A DNA stretch of 23,528 bases from Folioceros fuciformis (GCA_049999805.1 JBNGIO010004928.1:1-23528); one strand, 5' to 3'; positions 1-9,796 are shown, counted from the first letter of the stretch. Notes: generated by a model not told the origin, from the letters alone. A program made the numbers and translations.

Positions 1-327
1 TGTAGGGTTATTAAAGCCCAATGTGCTTAGGCTAATGTGTTTAGTCTAAGATTAGTGTCTAGTTAATGTGATTAGACTAATGTGTTTAGTCTAAGATTAG
101 TGTCTAGTTAAGTATCATTAGTTTAGATTAGCTTAAGCTAATCTGTAAGAAGCTTCTTGCGCAGCTTCCTATGAGCTTCTTGTGAAGCTTCCTAGGGAGC
201 TCTTCTAGAGGGTATAAATACCCCCTTGAGCTCCCTTGCCAACTACTCTCAATGTGACCTCTTTTTCTCCTCTCCTCTCTGCCTCCTCTTCTCCTCTCCT
301 CCACCATGCTCCTCTAGTGATCCTACA
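1..327 (+). repeat. Copia-A LTR, copy 1
   Basis: This long terminal repeat begins TGTAGGGTTATTAAAGCCC at the first base of the window and ends ...CCTACA. The same sequence recurs inverted at 10822-11072 and, truncated, at 22784-22982. It carries a TATA box (TATAAATA, 213-220) and a pyrimidine-rich CTCCTCT tract downstream, as expected of an LTR promoter. It differs from the other two copies by a 45-bp tandem duplication (about 32-110). The 3' end is inferred from where copies 1 and 2 stop matching and from the TG...CA rule. It abuts the RNase H tail of another copia element directly, so this is the 3' LTR or a solo LTR of an insertion whose left side lies outside the window. Confidence 0.85.
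213..220 (+). promoter_or_regulatory. TATA box of Copia-A LTR copy 1
   Basis: TATAAATA lies in a block shared by all three LTR copies (equivalents at 10938-10945 on - and 22951-22958 on +). Conservation inside otherwise diverging LTRs supports it as the core promoter of the element. Confidence 0.6.
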
Positions 328-332
328 GCACC

Positions 333-518
333 AAGCATGTTGAACTCATAATTCACTTCATTCGGCAGCTCGTTGAGCGTGGCGTGGTGTAACTACACTA
401 TGTTGCGACTGACGAAAACCAAGCAGATTTGTTGACCAAGCCCTTGTCTCAGCAGAAGCACGAGAAGCATCAAAAGGCATTGGGGCTACAAGCAGCGTGC
501 GCGACGAGCAAGAGGTAA
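333..518 (+). pseudogene. Copia-D RNase H C-terminal fragment
   Basis: The frame reads the last segment of a Ty1/copia RNase H domain: KHVELIIHFIRQLVERG, an in-frame stop, then LHYVATDENQADLLTKPLS. These match the conserved K-H-I-x-x-x-x-H-F-I-R and Q-x-A-D-x-L-T-K-P motifs that end copia pol. The internal TAA at 390-392 stands where Gln is usual (CAA to TAA). The frame ends at 516-518. The 5' side is cut off at the end of the Copia-A LTR, so only about 60 codons remain. A polypurine tract and LTR follow about 100 bp downstream in the normal order of a copia 3' end. Confidence 0.8.
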
Positions 519-620
519 GCTCGGATTGGTGCACAGCTGGAGCTATTCGAGTAAGTCGAATAACTCGAAGATTCGAAGCACAGGCTAGATTCTAAATTAA
601 ACTAGTTAGCTAACAACAGA

Positions 621-631
621 AATAGAGGGAG
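621..631 (+). other. Polypurine tract of Copia-D
   Basis: The purine-rich AATAGAGGGAG lies immediately before TGTGAAAGC. This is the usual copia junction between internal region and 3' LTR. Confidence 0.6.
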
Positions 632-923
632 TGTGAAAGCAGTTGATGCTTTATGTATTTCTTAGCTGTTAGAAATGTGAAACGATTTATTTAGCGAGTT
701 AGTTATCCAACGGCCAACCGCCTTCCTATGTAATGGATTCATTCTATCAATAGAAGTGTGTGTTCGCGTGAAAGCGCTGTCGCTCAAGGAGGAGAGTGCC
801 CACCGTAGAGCCACGGAGGAGATTGCCCGCCGTAGAGCCGTGGAGGAGAGTGCCCGCTGTAGAGCCACGGAGGAGAGTGCCCATTGTAGAGCCGTAGAGG
901 AGAGTGCTCGCCGTAGAGCTACA
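632..923 (+). repeat. Copia-D 3' LTR (right end uncertain)
   Basis: The LTR starts with TGTGAAAGC just after the polypurine tract and an RNase H tail. The right end is not fixed because no second copy is present. 923 is a guess at the TACA that closes the 27-bp repeat block. It contains an AT-rich leader-like part (660-750) and the five-copy repeat at 788-922. Confidence 0.5.
788..922 (+). repeat. 27-bp tandem repeat, five copies
   Basis: Five adjoining 27-bp units start at 788, 815, 842, 869 and 896, each a variant of GGAGGAGAGTGCCC(A/G)CCGTAGAGCC. Because 27 is a multiple of three, one frame is open through all copies and reads a nine-residue repeat of the type EESARRRAT. A 75-codon open frame (756-983) covers it, but there is no other sign of a gene. 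The location inside an LTR makes a non-coding minisatellite the simpler reading. Confidence 0.85.
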
Positions 924-1246
924 TCCTTGGCTTTGTGTGTAGGGTTTTGCCATTATCGCCACGACAGGGTGCCCTTGACATGAGGTACTTACGAGGTATT
1001 GAGTGGCAATCAAGTTTATGGATGACATAACGGGCTCTCTAAAGTTTCTGGTTGACATGATGAGAGGCTCTCTAGCTCAGCAAGTTTCGCTTGGCAGGTT
1101 TGCGGTTAGTAGGTTTGTGCAAGGATGAATGGCCTAAGGCAATTACGAGGTACTGAGTGAATTTCTAGATGAACTCAGTGACTCTCAAAAGTTTTTTCTT
1201 GACATAACGGGCTCTCTAACTCAAAAGGTTTGGTAGGTTTCTAGGC
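924..1246. other. Unassigned stretch with decayed internal duplication
   Basis: I see no gene here. The 19-bp string GACATAACGGGCTCTCTAA occurs exactly at 1024-1042 and 1201-1219, with a weaker version near 1054. TTACGAGGTA(T/C)TGAGTG occurs at 989-1005 and 1143-1159. Together they indicate an old tandem duplication of roughly 155-180 bp. Confidence 0.5.
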
Positions 1247-2327
1247 TTGGCCATGGCTGGGCAACAAGGTCATGGTGGTGAATCTTCACTGCAAAGACGG
1301 CCTTCCCAAACTTTTTCAAGTTATCTATTTGGCTTAGGAGGGGAGTCGACAGTTCAAAGCTACAACTTTGAACAGTCCTCTCAGACATGGAGCCAACCTC
1401 CAAGTCAACAAATATCACAAGGATGCTCCCTTCCTGAGCAACAAGCATTCTCAATGCCTTTGCTTGGAAGTGTCATGCTAGGCTTTCGTTTCAAACGACC
1501 TGCACAAGGCAATGTCACTGACCTAGAAACTAGTCAGGAGGTTCCAATTTAACATGACACTTGCACAGGGTCAAAGAAGCGTAGGGGGAAAAGCAAAAAA
1601 CACTTGGAACTACAAGGGGAGGATCAGGTTCGAAGGACAAGTGGTGAAAGGGGTCCACAATGGACTGAACACCATGCCATCTACTTGATCCACCTTAGGG
1701 GTTCTATGGAGGAGGATTTCAACAAAGGACCCAAGCAAGGTATCGACGTGTGGAACAAGCTCTAAACGAGATTGTGTGCGGTCTGCCCGGATTTCGACAA
1801 GGATTCTGAGGCATGCCGTCAGAAGCACAAGAGCCTTATGAAGGATTACAAGAAGGACAAAGCAGAGAACGAGACAAGTGGGCATGGAAGGTCTGATAAA
1901 TGTAAGTTTTTTTACCTCATGGATGAATACCATGGTAAACGTCATGTGGTCAATTGCCATGCACATGCTAGCTCCCTTCCTAGGACATTTGCTATGCCCG
2001 GGGGAAGGGGGGGGCTCTGTGGACTCTACGATGGGCTCTACTTTTTTGGATGTCACAAATAGTCTAGAGAGTGAACTTGAGCCACCACCAGATGGTGAGC
2101 TCATATACCACGAATTAAATGGTCAAGCCCTGTTGGCATGTGGCTAAAAAGAGAAAAAGGTAGCAAAGGGAGACCTAGGACTAGCAACTATGGAACAGAT
2201 GGCCAAGCACCAAGAATGTTTATTACAAGAGTACAAGGTAGTTAAAGCGCAAAAGTTGACTTTACTCCAATCCATGAACGACACACTTGGCAACATACTT
2301 GATGCACAGACAGAACATATGAGCTAG
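1247..2327 (+). pseudogene. PIF/Harbinger ORF1 (Myb/SANT-like) pseudogene
   Basis: The pieces read like the Myb/SANT-like accessory protein of plant PIF/Harbinger transposons, which cooperates with the transposase at the element ends. The N-terminal part (1247-1552) is Gln/Ser-rich. A basic patch KKRRGKSKK is followed by WTEHHAIYLIHLRGSMEEDF and KQGIDVWNKL. Then comes CPDFDKDSEACRQKHKSLMK and YKKDKAENETSGHGRSDKCK. This matches the family pattern of a Trp helix, 'F' and 'KHKSL..DYK..K..N..SG', and 'FY.MDEYHG'. The C-terminal part ends near 2327. The reading frame is broken by stops (1550-1552, 1768-1770 and 2144-2146) and by a shift around the G-run at 1999-2012. It is non-functional. Confidence 0.7.
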
Positions 2328-2352
2328 TTTTGGTAGAATTTGCTTTTTAGGG

Positions 2353-2525
2353 TTTCTATTGTTCACCTTCGGTCTCAAACTTTGAGCCAAGGGCTGCTTT
2401 TGGAAATTTAAGTGTTTAGTTTTTATTGTTCACCTTCGATCTTAGACTTTGAGCCAAGGGCTGGTTTTGGAAATTTAAGTGTTTTAGTTTCTATTGTTCA
2501 CCTTTGGTCTCCGTCTCAGACTTTG
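2353..2525 (+). repeat. 67-68 bp tandem repeat, about 2.5 copies
   Basis: A unit beginning TTTCTATTGTTCACCTTCGG and ending GGAAATTTAAGTGTTTTAG recurs with a period of 67 then 68 bp, the third copy being partial. It lies between the 3' ends of the two convergent PIF/Harbinger pseudogenes. Confidence 0.8.
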
Positions 2526-2589
2526 GACCCAAAACCTCGTTTGCCCGTCTTTTCAAGTGCAATTCATATAGGCTTTTGGCTAAAGCCCT

Positions 2590-2973
2590 CTAATGTGCCA
2601 CATCTTGTCGATAACCAACCCTTGCATACAGGTTTTGGTCTCCACCATCGGCATGGTCTTCCACATTCACCCTATTTTGTCTTTGCCTATGCTTATTATA
2701 TGCATTGTTGATTTCATATAAAGTCTCTTTAGCTACCCTTGAAGCTTCTTGTTGTAGTGGAGTCCACCACTGATGATTGCTAGAAGCGGATCTTTGAAGT
2801 TCAAGAGTAGCTTGATTGAACCATTCATCCTCAAAGCCATCATTATGCTCCACACACAAGTTATGCAATACTAGGCATGCACTAACGGCAGAAGGCACAT
2901 TTTTCAACTTCATGTCATTTTTGTTTAGCAAAATACGAAACCTACTTTTTAGTATGTTGTATGTCCTTTCCAC
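2590..2973 (-). pseudogene. PIF/Harbinger transposase C-terminal fragment (DDE_Tnp_4 type)
   Basis: The minus-strand frame opens with ERTYNILKSRFRILLNK and continues with VSACLVLHNLCVEHND. These are hallmarks of the last part of PIF/Harbinger DDE transposases (V/A-ERTYGILKSRFRIL and CI-LHN). About 125 of the usual 350-450 codons remain. The catalytic Asp residues upstream are missing because homology stops near 2975. The tail after WWTPLQQEASRVAKETLYEI is low complexity and polar. It converges on the ORF1 pseudogene, and both belong to the same kind of transposon, so they probably come from one element. Confidence 0.8.
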
Positions 2974-4547
2974 CAGTTCTATTCATGGGGATCCATGATA
3001 AACCCTAAGTGAAACCCTCAACTCAAAATCCAAGCTCCAACCTCCAAGCTGCACACCTATGAGAAAGAGAAGCGAAGGAAACGCCTTTTGCCTTAAGCTA
3101 GAGCCTTATATACACTTCTATGGGTAAAATGATGGGTCCACGTGAAAAAACGTGGGACCATGTGAATGGGGAACGAGGAAAACCCCACCGTGGCCATGCT
3201 GGGTGGTATACATTGCATACCGTGGTGCTGACACGCGCCACATATCACTGACATGCGCTAAAAATGTACCGGCCTTGTGAAACGGGCCGAAGCCCTATCT
3301 GACTCCTCGTCAGTGTAGTGATCTGACACGACTGTCATAATCTGGTCAGAATGAAAAGGTAACCTAGACCTTGAGGACGTTGTGGGGCTGTGATGCCTGG
3401 TAAGCCTTTTGCAACGATAAGGTGAAACTGGCGGGAGGGGAAAAGCAAGAGACGTGGGGAAAGACGTGGGAACTAGGGGTAAAAGACAAAGAGAGAGGTC
3501 TGCGGAGTTCCGGAAATGCTGTACGAGAGGGACGGAGTGACTTGAACGTGGGGTGCGGGTTGTGAGGACCGGTCTGATGGTGACTCGAGTCCGACGTAAG
3601 GTCCGTCGGGTAATCGGAGTAGAATTCCTGTTCTTTGGCGTCCACATGAGAGCAGAGGGAGTGGATTGCCTCTTCACCACTATGTGACTAGCTGTACCGG
3701 GATGGAAGAATGGGAGAAGGTTCCGGAGCTCTTAGACGAATGGCCTAGATTAGATGAGAACTCTAAAAAACCTGGACAACCTTTGGCCTAGACAAGCAAC
3801 AGGGCTTCAGCGCCCGCCTCTCTCACTTGAGATTTCCGTTCCATTCACCTACAGCAAGTTGCTTAGATTGCATCTGTAGGTCATTCAGTGACCACTGTTC
3901 TTCTGTTCTAATCAGGGTTGTGTTAGCATTTCTGGCACATCATTGTGGTAACAGTAGCTTTGGGCATCGAATTCCAATGTCACGTGTACGAATGGACTTC
4001 GGAGTCCCACAACCGGGCTGAGACATCGCCTCACCGAGCCGGAGGCCACAACTTCACGAAGGTCACGAGTCGAGCCGTTCTGTGTCTCGAACCCTGTGCG
4101 CTTGCCAACATCAGTTTGATTACGTAAAGAGTATGAACCAAGAAAAGGAAGGTTGATACTGACTGGTACACGGTCTATGGTCAGTATCTTTTACGACTTC
4201 TGTAGACAGTGCCAGGCCTACAACTTCTGCAGACAGTGCCGAAGACGCAATCCCTACGTCAAAGAACGCCAAACAAAACAAAAAAACAAGGGGAGGTCTA
4301 GGATTGTGTTGGTGTAGTAAGGAACACGACTTCATGTCTGTCCTAGGTTGCACGCTAAACTCTCTCGAGCGAACTATTGTGCGTGGTGGTGGAAGACGTC
4401 GGGGGTATGCTAAGGCGAATTCGGGAAGAGTAGCCTAAGAAAAAAAATCCATATTTTAAAGCATTCTGTGTTACCGAAGAGAAAGAGATAAGTCGAGTTC
4501 AAGTTCTTTGCAAGATCTTGAAAATTTTGTCACAAACGCAACGAATG
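2974..4547. other. Long stretch without a recognised gene
   Basis: I recognise no protein or RNA gene. Open frames on the minus strand (3258-3680, 3364-3645) are rich in Ser/Thr/Pro/Arg and resemble nothing I know. Small structures seen are an imperfect 27-bp direct repeat, ACTTCTG(T/C)AGACAGTGCC (4196-4213 and 4223-4240), and a 9-bp inverted repeat GATACTGAC/GTCAGTATC (4155-4163 and 4180-4188). The right part should include the COQ2 3' untranslated region, whose end I cannot place. Confidence 0.5.
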
Positions 4548-7503
4548 TCACACAGCCCACAACTTGCCCAGAACCATACCGTTAAAAACCAATGCCCCCA
4601 ACCATGTGTTGGACACGAACCTGCATCATGACAACACTTATGAGAGATGGCAACCGATCAGGACGTGTTCAACATCCAGCATGTACCACAATGGCGGAAG
4701 AATTTACTTCTTGTTGCAGTCATCTCGGCTCTCGAAGTTCACTGTAAAGATTTGCCAGACTAAGTGACCGGCAGATATCATAACAAACGGGTAGAAGGGC
4801 CAGCCTGTAAGAAACGACCACTGTTGCCATCCAGATTGTACAAGAAACAGGACTAAGAACACCAGGAGCAGAAGTTCACTTTATGAGGGAAAGTAAGCAA
4901 AGCGGACATACCCAGGCCAGCGTCATAACCAGCAAGAGCGAGAGAAGCCACTGATGCTGCTCCAAAACCTGTGAGCCAGATTCGAGTGTTCTCTCCAAAA
5001 CGCAGGGCTGTTGATTTCACTCCTATCTTGATATCATCTTCCTTGTCCTGAAAGGAGAAGCAGTCACAACTACAGCCAATTGTTCAACAAGCGCATATTG
5101 CAGACTGATAGTAAGAAGCATGCCAAGCACAATCACAGAAATAATAGCCACCTGATGGGCGTATATCGTGTCATACACAACTGTCCAACAGACACCCGAT
5201 GCATAAAGGGGCAGGACCACTGAAAGGTCAACATTACCACATACGGCTGCCCATCCTAACAGGGCCCCCCAATTGAAAGTTAAACCCAAATATACCTGTG
5301 GCTGGCCAACAAAGTATGTCCATCAGAAAACAGAAGAGGCTTCACGCAAATGTAACCGCGGGGAACCATTGGATGGTAAAGGTAGCTTCACGTTCCAGGA
5401 AGTTGGAACTCATTTGAGGAGAATTATTTGCACCTATCAGAGTTAGGTTGGGATCAGCAGGAAAGTGGAAATGTTTACCCAGAACGACCACCTTTTGATG
5501 AGAGGATAAGATCCCACAAAGAGAAGAGAAGATGCACCCAGGACCTTACTGCAAACAAAAAACACGTCTGCAAGCAACAGTCGATCGCTTTGCGGCACAT
5601 GGAAAGCAGAGTAGACATGCTCCATTGCATGTGAAATCAACTTCCAGCCTTACACATCTTTCTTTAACTGGTGGCTTACCTGAAATCGTTCAGCTGGAGA
5701 AGCACACCAAGTCCAAGTGACAACTGAACACCTAAAAACATTAATCCTTGAATAGGTGTCAGCACACCTGCAGCAATTGGTCGGAGCCTTGTCCGTTCGA
5801 CCTGCAAAAAATACAGACAGGTTGGACTTACACTCAAGATGCGGGTATGCACAAAGCACCTCCCAGGCACAGACCTTGGGGTCAATGTCACGGTCAAGTA
5901 TGTCGTTGACTGTGCAACCAGCACCCCTTAGAAGAACAGCTCCGAATCCAAAGAGAGCTAGCAGACGTACATCTGGCCAGGATCCTGGAGGAGCGGCCAA
6001 GGCAATTGACCTGTCTCCAGATCATAGAACATTACAGTCATAACGAGAGGGTAAGAAGTGCACCGAAATGAGGGGCAGGAAAGATTGTAACCCCTTACAC
6101 CCTCACATCAGCATCTGACAGTGCAGTAAGGAGCCATACCAGAAGCATGGCCAAGTCAGCAACCACGTTCCGATAGGCTTATCAAGGCGTGCTAGGCGGG
6201 CAAAAGGCCTCCAAGCTGTTGGTAACCAGCGGTCAATCCAAGGTTGTCGCAGCAATTCTCTGGAAACCGGTGTGTGTTGCTCTTCCAACCCCTTCCAGCT
6301 TTTGTGAGACCTCTCCACATGCGAGTCTGTGGGAACACCACTAGGCTTGCCTGAAGAAAATTTGACAACAAAAAGGTGCACACTCTGCGACAAGCAAAAC
6401 GAACCTCGAATCAGCAAGAACGTGAAACTACAACCGTACGCCAGTCATTTAATGTTGTCTTCAAGAGCAACAAAAGAAATGCCAAGGCATAGTCAACATG
6501 CGCAGGAATAGCTACAGACTCCAAGCTATCTACTCACCTGAGGCTTCCACCGAGCTTTCTCCTTCAACCCGCTTATCACGATTTGACTACGACAGGCACG
6601 CGGTGATGGACTTTTTCCTGTAGCTCCCTGCCACATTTGTATGATCGACAAGACATCAGGGCCCCACATGCTCAGACAAAACCTTCAATACATGCATACA
6701 GGCTCACTCGTGGCCAGGTGCTTAAATTAGCAGCATCCAGAAACACTCGTACAGTTTAGCGTACCCAACTTGCATTCACCTGGTCTGGAAAGCAATGACC
6801 ACCATTCCACTTACCAAGAGGTGAGAGCATTCAATTGTTTCAGACATTGTCAATGTTAACATGCAGGAAAAACTCCACCCACATGATCCAGAATCGCACC
6901 ACGTGTTGCTTGCAAGTATCCACCTCGTCGTTAAGAAGCTGCGTGCGAATTTGACATCCCAACACTGACACAGGTTGAATAGAAGTATAGTTTCGTTTTG
7001 ATGCCACGACAGCCAAGTCTGGAACCACACACAGCACGACACCTTGGCCCTGCGACACATGCCTACCAGCTGATCAGACGCCATCTTAAATTGCGTTGTT
7101 GTCTTGTTTACTTCACATCAGGGCACAACAGAGGAAGGAGCCAACTCAAGTCCAGAATCCAGTGCGATTACAACATTTTAGTTCGCTAAGGAGTGGAATG
7201 AGTTGACTGCAAAATCCGATCGACGTACTAGTGAATCAGCCAAACAACATAGACACTAAGATAGGCAACAGGAAAGAATTGGGAGGCAGGATTGCGTCTA
7301 CCGACCCCTTGAAACCGCTCCAGATGTGTGCACGATGTCTTGGAATTGATGGTACCGTCAATATCACGAGGAGAGTGCTCGTGTAAGGTGATGAACGTGG
7401 ACTGTCTGCAATAGGTCTGCTGCTGTGAGCCCCTACCGGTGGAGGTGGATCGCAAGCGGCATAGGGAACGGGCAACACGCCACGCTGACGACAAAGGCGC
7501 CAT
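4548..7503 (-). CDS. COQ2: 4-hydroxybenzoate polyprenyltransferase, mitochondrial (spliced)
   Basis: This UbiA-family membrane enzyme attaches the polyprenyl tail to 4-hydroxybenzoate in ubiquinone synthesis at the inner mitochondrial membrane. Exons read on the minus strand are 7503-about 7306 (tentative), 6586-6538, 6350-6140, 6010-5875, 5801-5680, 5548-5479, 5301-5152, 5047-4912, 4804-4708 and 4620-4548. All introns after exon 1 are GT-AG and all joins from exon 2 on keep frame, giving 347 residues plus exon 1. Both prenyl-diphosphate/Mg sites are present: NDILDRDID (followed by VERTRLRP after splicing) and YDTIYAHQ joined to DKEDD. Other family blocks are [28 protein letters not shown] and the tail starting [12 protein letters not shown]. 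Exon 1 ([20 protein letters not shown]) is Arg/Ser-rich with almost no acidic residues, like a mitochondrial targeting peptide. The exon 1 donor is not fixed. The exon 2 acceptor sits on a TAG that would otherwise stop the frame. Confidence 0.92.
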
Positions 7504-7638
7504 TCCAAGCTCAACGCTCTACGCAAAAACTATGTTCACAAACCTAGTTCACATTCCTTTGTTATTCCTCTCCGAGACTGAGACGTACATGCCTTAAAAC
7601 TGTTTGCCCTTAGGCAGGACAGGTGAGTGGTGGATTCG
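7504..7638. promoter_or_regulatory. Shared 135-bp region between divergent COQ2 and TMEM128-like starts
   Basis: The inferred start codons point away from each other at 7503 (-) and 7639 (+). The 135 bp between them must hold both 5' leaders and core promoters unless one promoter lies inside the other gene. I see no clear TATA box or named motif. That fits TATA-less bidirectional promoters of housekeeping genes, but the bidirectional role is an inference from spacing. Confidence 0.45.
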
Positions 7639-8462
7639 ATGGCCGAGGAAACAATGGTAAGACACAGGCACAACAACAGGGTGAATGAGGACTACAAAGG
7701 AGAGCTGGGCACGGGAGCTGGTGCCACCGCTCTGCACCCTGCCTCCGCTTTCCGCTGCACATGGAGATGGCAACAGCCTCTGGAAAATCTTGTATGGCTG
7801 GCTGCTTCTCTCTTCATCATCTTCTACGGAGATGCTCGTACCAACTTCTTCACCGTCATCTTCGCCGATTCCCGGATCAGGAGGTAAGGTTGTATACTCC
7901 TGCTTTCAAATTGAAAGGCCTTCTTCGAGATCATCCACTTCCATGTTTGCAGGACACCGTTCAACTCAGCGCTAGTCTGTCTTACGATCAACGCCGGGAT
8001 TTTTGTCTACGTGGCTGTCTGGCGCCGTCAGTTGCTCAACCATTCAGCCGACAACTGGGATGTGGTTGCTCCAGTTGCCATTCGAACAGCTACATTTCTT
8101 GGTCTCTTAGCTACGTTATTGTGAGTGTATCCTATTCTGTACCCACTGTCCCAGGCTGAATCTGTCTCCTAAATGACCAAGCGGGATACTGATCTACACC
8201 AGTCGTTGCCATGTAGATTCGCGGTAGCGCTGTGGCCAGTATGGAGTATCTTAACTCTTCCTCTCCTGGTAAGTACGTACGCCTCACCGCTACTATTTTG
8301 TGCAGGCCCATCATCAGTGTTTGATGGGCTCCGTGGCCTGTTGCATTGCAGTTCACCTTGTTTATGGCATTTGTTATCATCTCGCCCTACCTGCCACCCT
8401 ACGTCAGCGCAGCAGGCACAAAATGTGGGGGATCACACGTGACGCTCGGGCACAGGCCTTAA
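7639..8462 (+). CDS. TMEM128: TMEM128-like four-helix membrane protein (spliced)
   Basis: Four exons, 7639-7883, 7953-8120, 8217-8268 and 8352-8462, join in frame across GT-AG introns of 69, 96 and 83 bp to give about 191 residues and a TAA stop. Helices are seen at WLAASLFIIFYG, ALVCLTINAGIFVYVAVW, ATFLGLLATLLFAVALW and, after VWSILTLPLL, FTLFMAFVIISPYL. The block ALWPVWSILTLPLLFTLFMA, formed across the last intron, resembles the best-conserved part of the TMEM128 family, as does NWDVVAPVAI. The family is a small endomembrane protein of unclear biochemical role. The ATG at 7639 is the first in frame; upstream codons are GTG. The polar N-terminus (about 45 residues) is less conserved. Hydrophobic pattern and splice logic are strong; the family name is less certain. 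Confidence 0.8.
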
Positions 8463-9500
8463 CCTCAGAATTACGGCAGCCATTCTGTGGGAAATGCTCA
8501 GTTTTACGTCTTTCCTGGTCCTGTGATCGATTTGGAGTAAACTGGGTGAGGGCCCAGGGGAAGGTCATCGTGGGCTGTCCAACGAATCTCTGCTTGCATG
8601 TTTGCCTGGAGCCGAGCTTTGGATTTCCGAATAGGTGTTCGACATGGCTTGCAGAGCCTCGGTGTGTGCACTTACCATCCTAAAACACAGGCATCTTGTT
8701 GACCAATTTCTTAACAGGATCGAAAGGATCGTGCACGGTCTTCACATGGTTGATGTCAAGGCACCTAAATTCTATCTCCACCAACCTCCTCTAATCAGAC
8801 ATCTACGTAACTATGTACATACATATGTATGTACAAACTCCCTACGTCAGTCGTACTCCGCACTGCGCGTTGTGGCTAGAAAGCCGGGCGGAGTCTCTGC
8901 GCTCGGCTTTTCCCAATAAGCAGTGTCCAGGCATACCTTGGAAAACCTCCTTTTTCTTAACAACTTTGTCCTAAAGTGATATTTAAAAAACAAAATTGCT
9001 TTGAACCTCCAAGTGAAACACAAATGGCGCATGGGAATGTTAGTTTTTGAGAAAAAATAATAATTTGTTTCTTAAATAAAAATGACTTTTTACTCTTGTA
9101 CTCAAAAATATATCTTTAATGTGTATTATATTTTATATTAAAAACTTAAGAATGCTAATGTAGTTCACATATCAAAATCACATAAGTTTTTATTTGAGTA
9201 TGAAAATAGGAAACAACTTTCAACGAGATTCAAAAGAGAAGTAACAAGACAAAGAATTTCCTATTCTATAGATATAGGTTAAGACATATGTGATTTATTT
9301 ATTTATTTGAGAAGAACAAGATGAAAAAACTCATCTACCCCTTAGATAAACCATGATAAGAACACTAGGGGCTAACCCCTAAACCCTAATGACTACCAAT
9401 AGCACCTAAAACATCATGGTATGGGAGGCGAAAGGGTCTACCTAGCACTAGGGTTGCTGACGCTACCACTCCTACCATCGTTGTTGTCTAGTATGTAGCA
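8463..9500. other. Non-coding stretch downstream of the TMEM128-like gene
   Basis: I see no convincing gene. The first part (to about 8930) has mixed composition and probably includes the 3' untranslated region. 8940-9350 is markedly AT-rich. A short telomere-like CCCTAAACCCTAA lies near 9378 but is too short to be a telomeric tract. Confidence 0.5.
8814..8835. repeat. 22-bp perfect palindrome
   Basis: A perfect dyad is centred on 8824/8825; the inner 20 bases are GTACATACATATGTATGTAC and are flanked by T and A. There is no spacer. It is made of alternating purine/pyrimidine steps, so it could form a cruciform or simply be a short microsatellite relic. Confidence 0.8.
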
Positions 9501-9796
9501 TTAGCCAATGATTGTTGTAGAGCAATAGAAACCCTCTGTCGAAAAAATGCCACAATATACGAAAGAGGAAGAACCATTTTTCCTATTGTGAACCTCCTTG
9601 GCGCAAGACTTCAAAAACTTGGCAAATGCCTTGCACATGGCCCTATGGGTCTCAATAGCAAGGGGGATAAAGGTGTGTCCAACTTGGAGAGTTGAGGGTT
9701 GCATGCTCACAAACCATGACCCGTGTGAGGTCAATTACAAGGACATCGGTAATAAAAACTTGTTCTCCATGGATGAGGAAAAGGTCAGCCTGAACC
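9501..9796 (-). pseudogene. Fragment of an unrelated protein fused to the Copia-A remnant
   Basis: Reading leftwards from the Copia-A RNase H, the frame changes from copia sequence to KVQADLFLIHGEQVFITDVL and VIDLTR. After one frame change it continues with VGHTFIPLAIETHRAMCKAF and AKFLKSCAKEVHNRK. Copia pol does not contain this. The pattern 'AD-x-L...ITDVLVID' followed by 'H-x-F-x-PLAIETHG-like' recalls terminal nuclease-like domains found in some retroelement-associated proteins, but I cannot name the family with confidence. It is fragmentary and out of frame at about 9730. Confidence 0.4.

Noticed and set aside
756-983. 75-codon open frame with nine-residue repeats as a gene
   Set aside because: It lies inside an LTR, its frame is explained by a 27-bp minisatellite, and nothing else supports coding.
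3258-3680. 140-codon minus-strand open frame
   Set aside because: Low-complexity Ser/Thr/Pro/Arg composition, an overlapping open frame in another phase, and no motif I recognise.
4155-4188. 9-bp inverted repeat as a terminator or small RNA hairpin
   Set aside because: Short stem, 16-base loop, no flanking gene that needs it; expected by chance at this length.
9370-9395. CCCTAAACCCTAA resembling a plant telomere repeat
   Set aside because: Fewer than two full seven-base units in an AT-rich non-coding stretch; expected by chance and also common as a plant promoter box.
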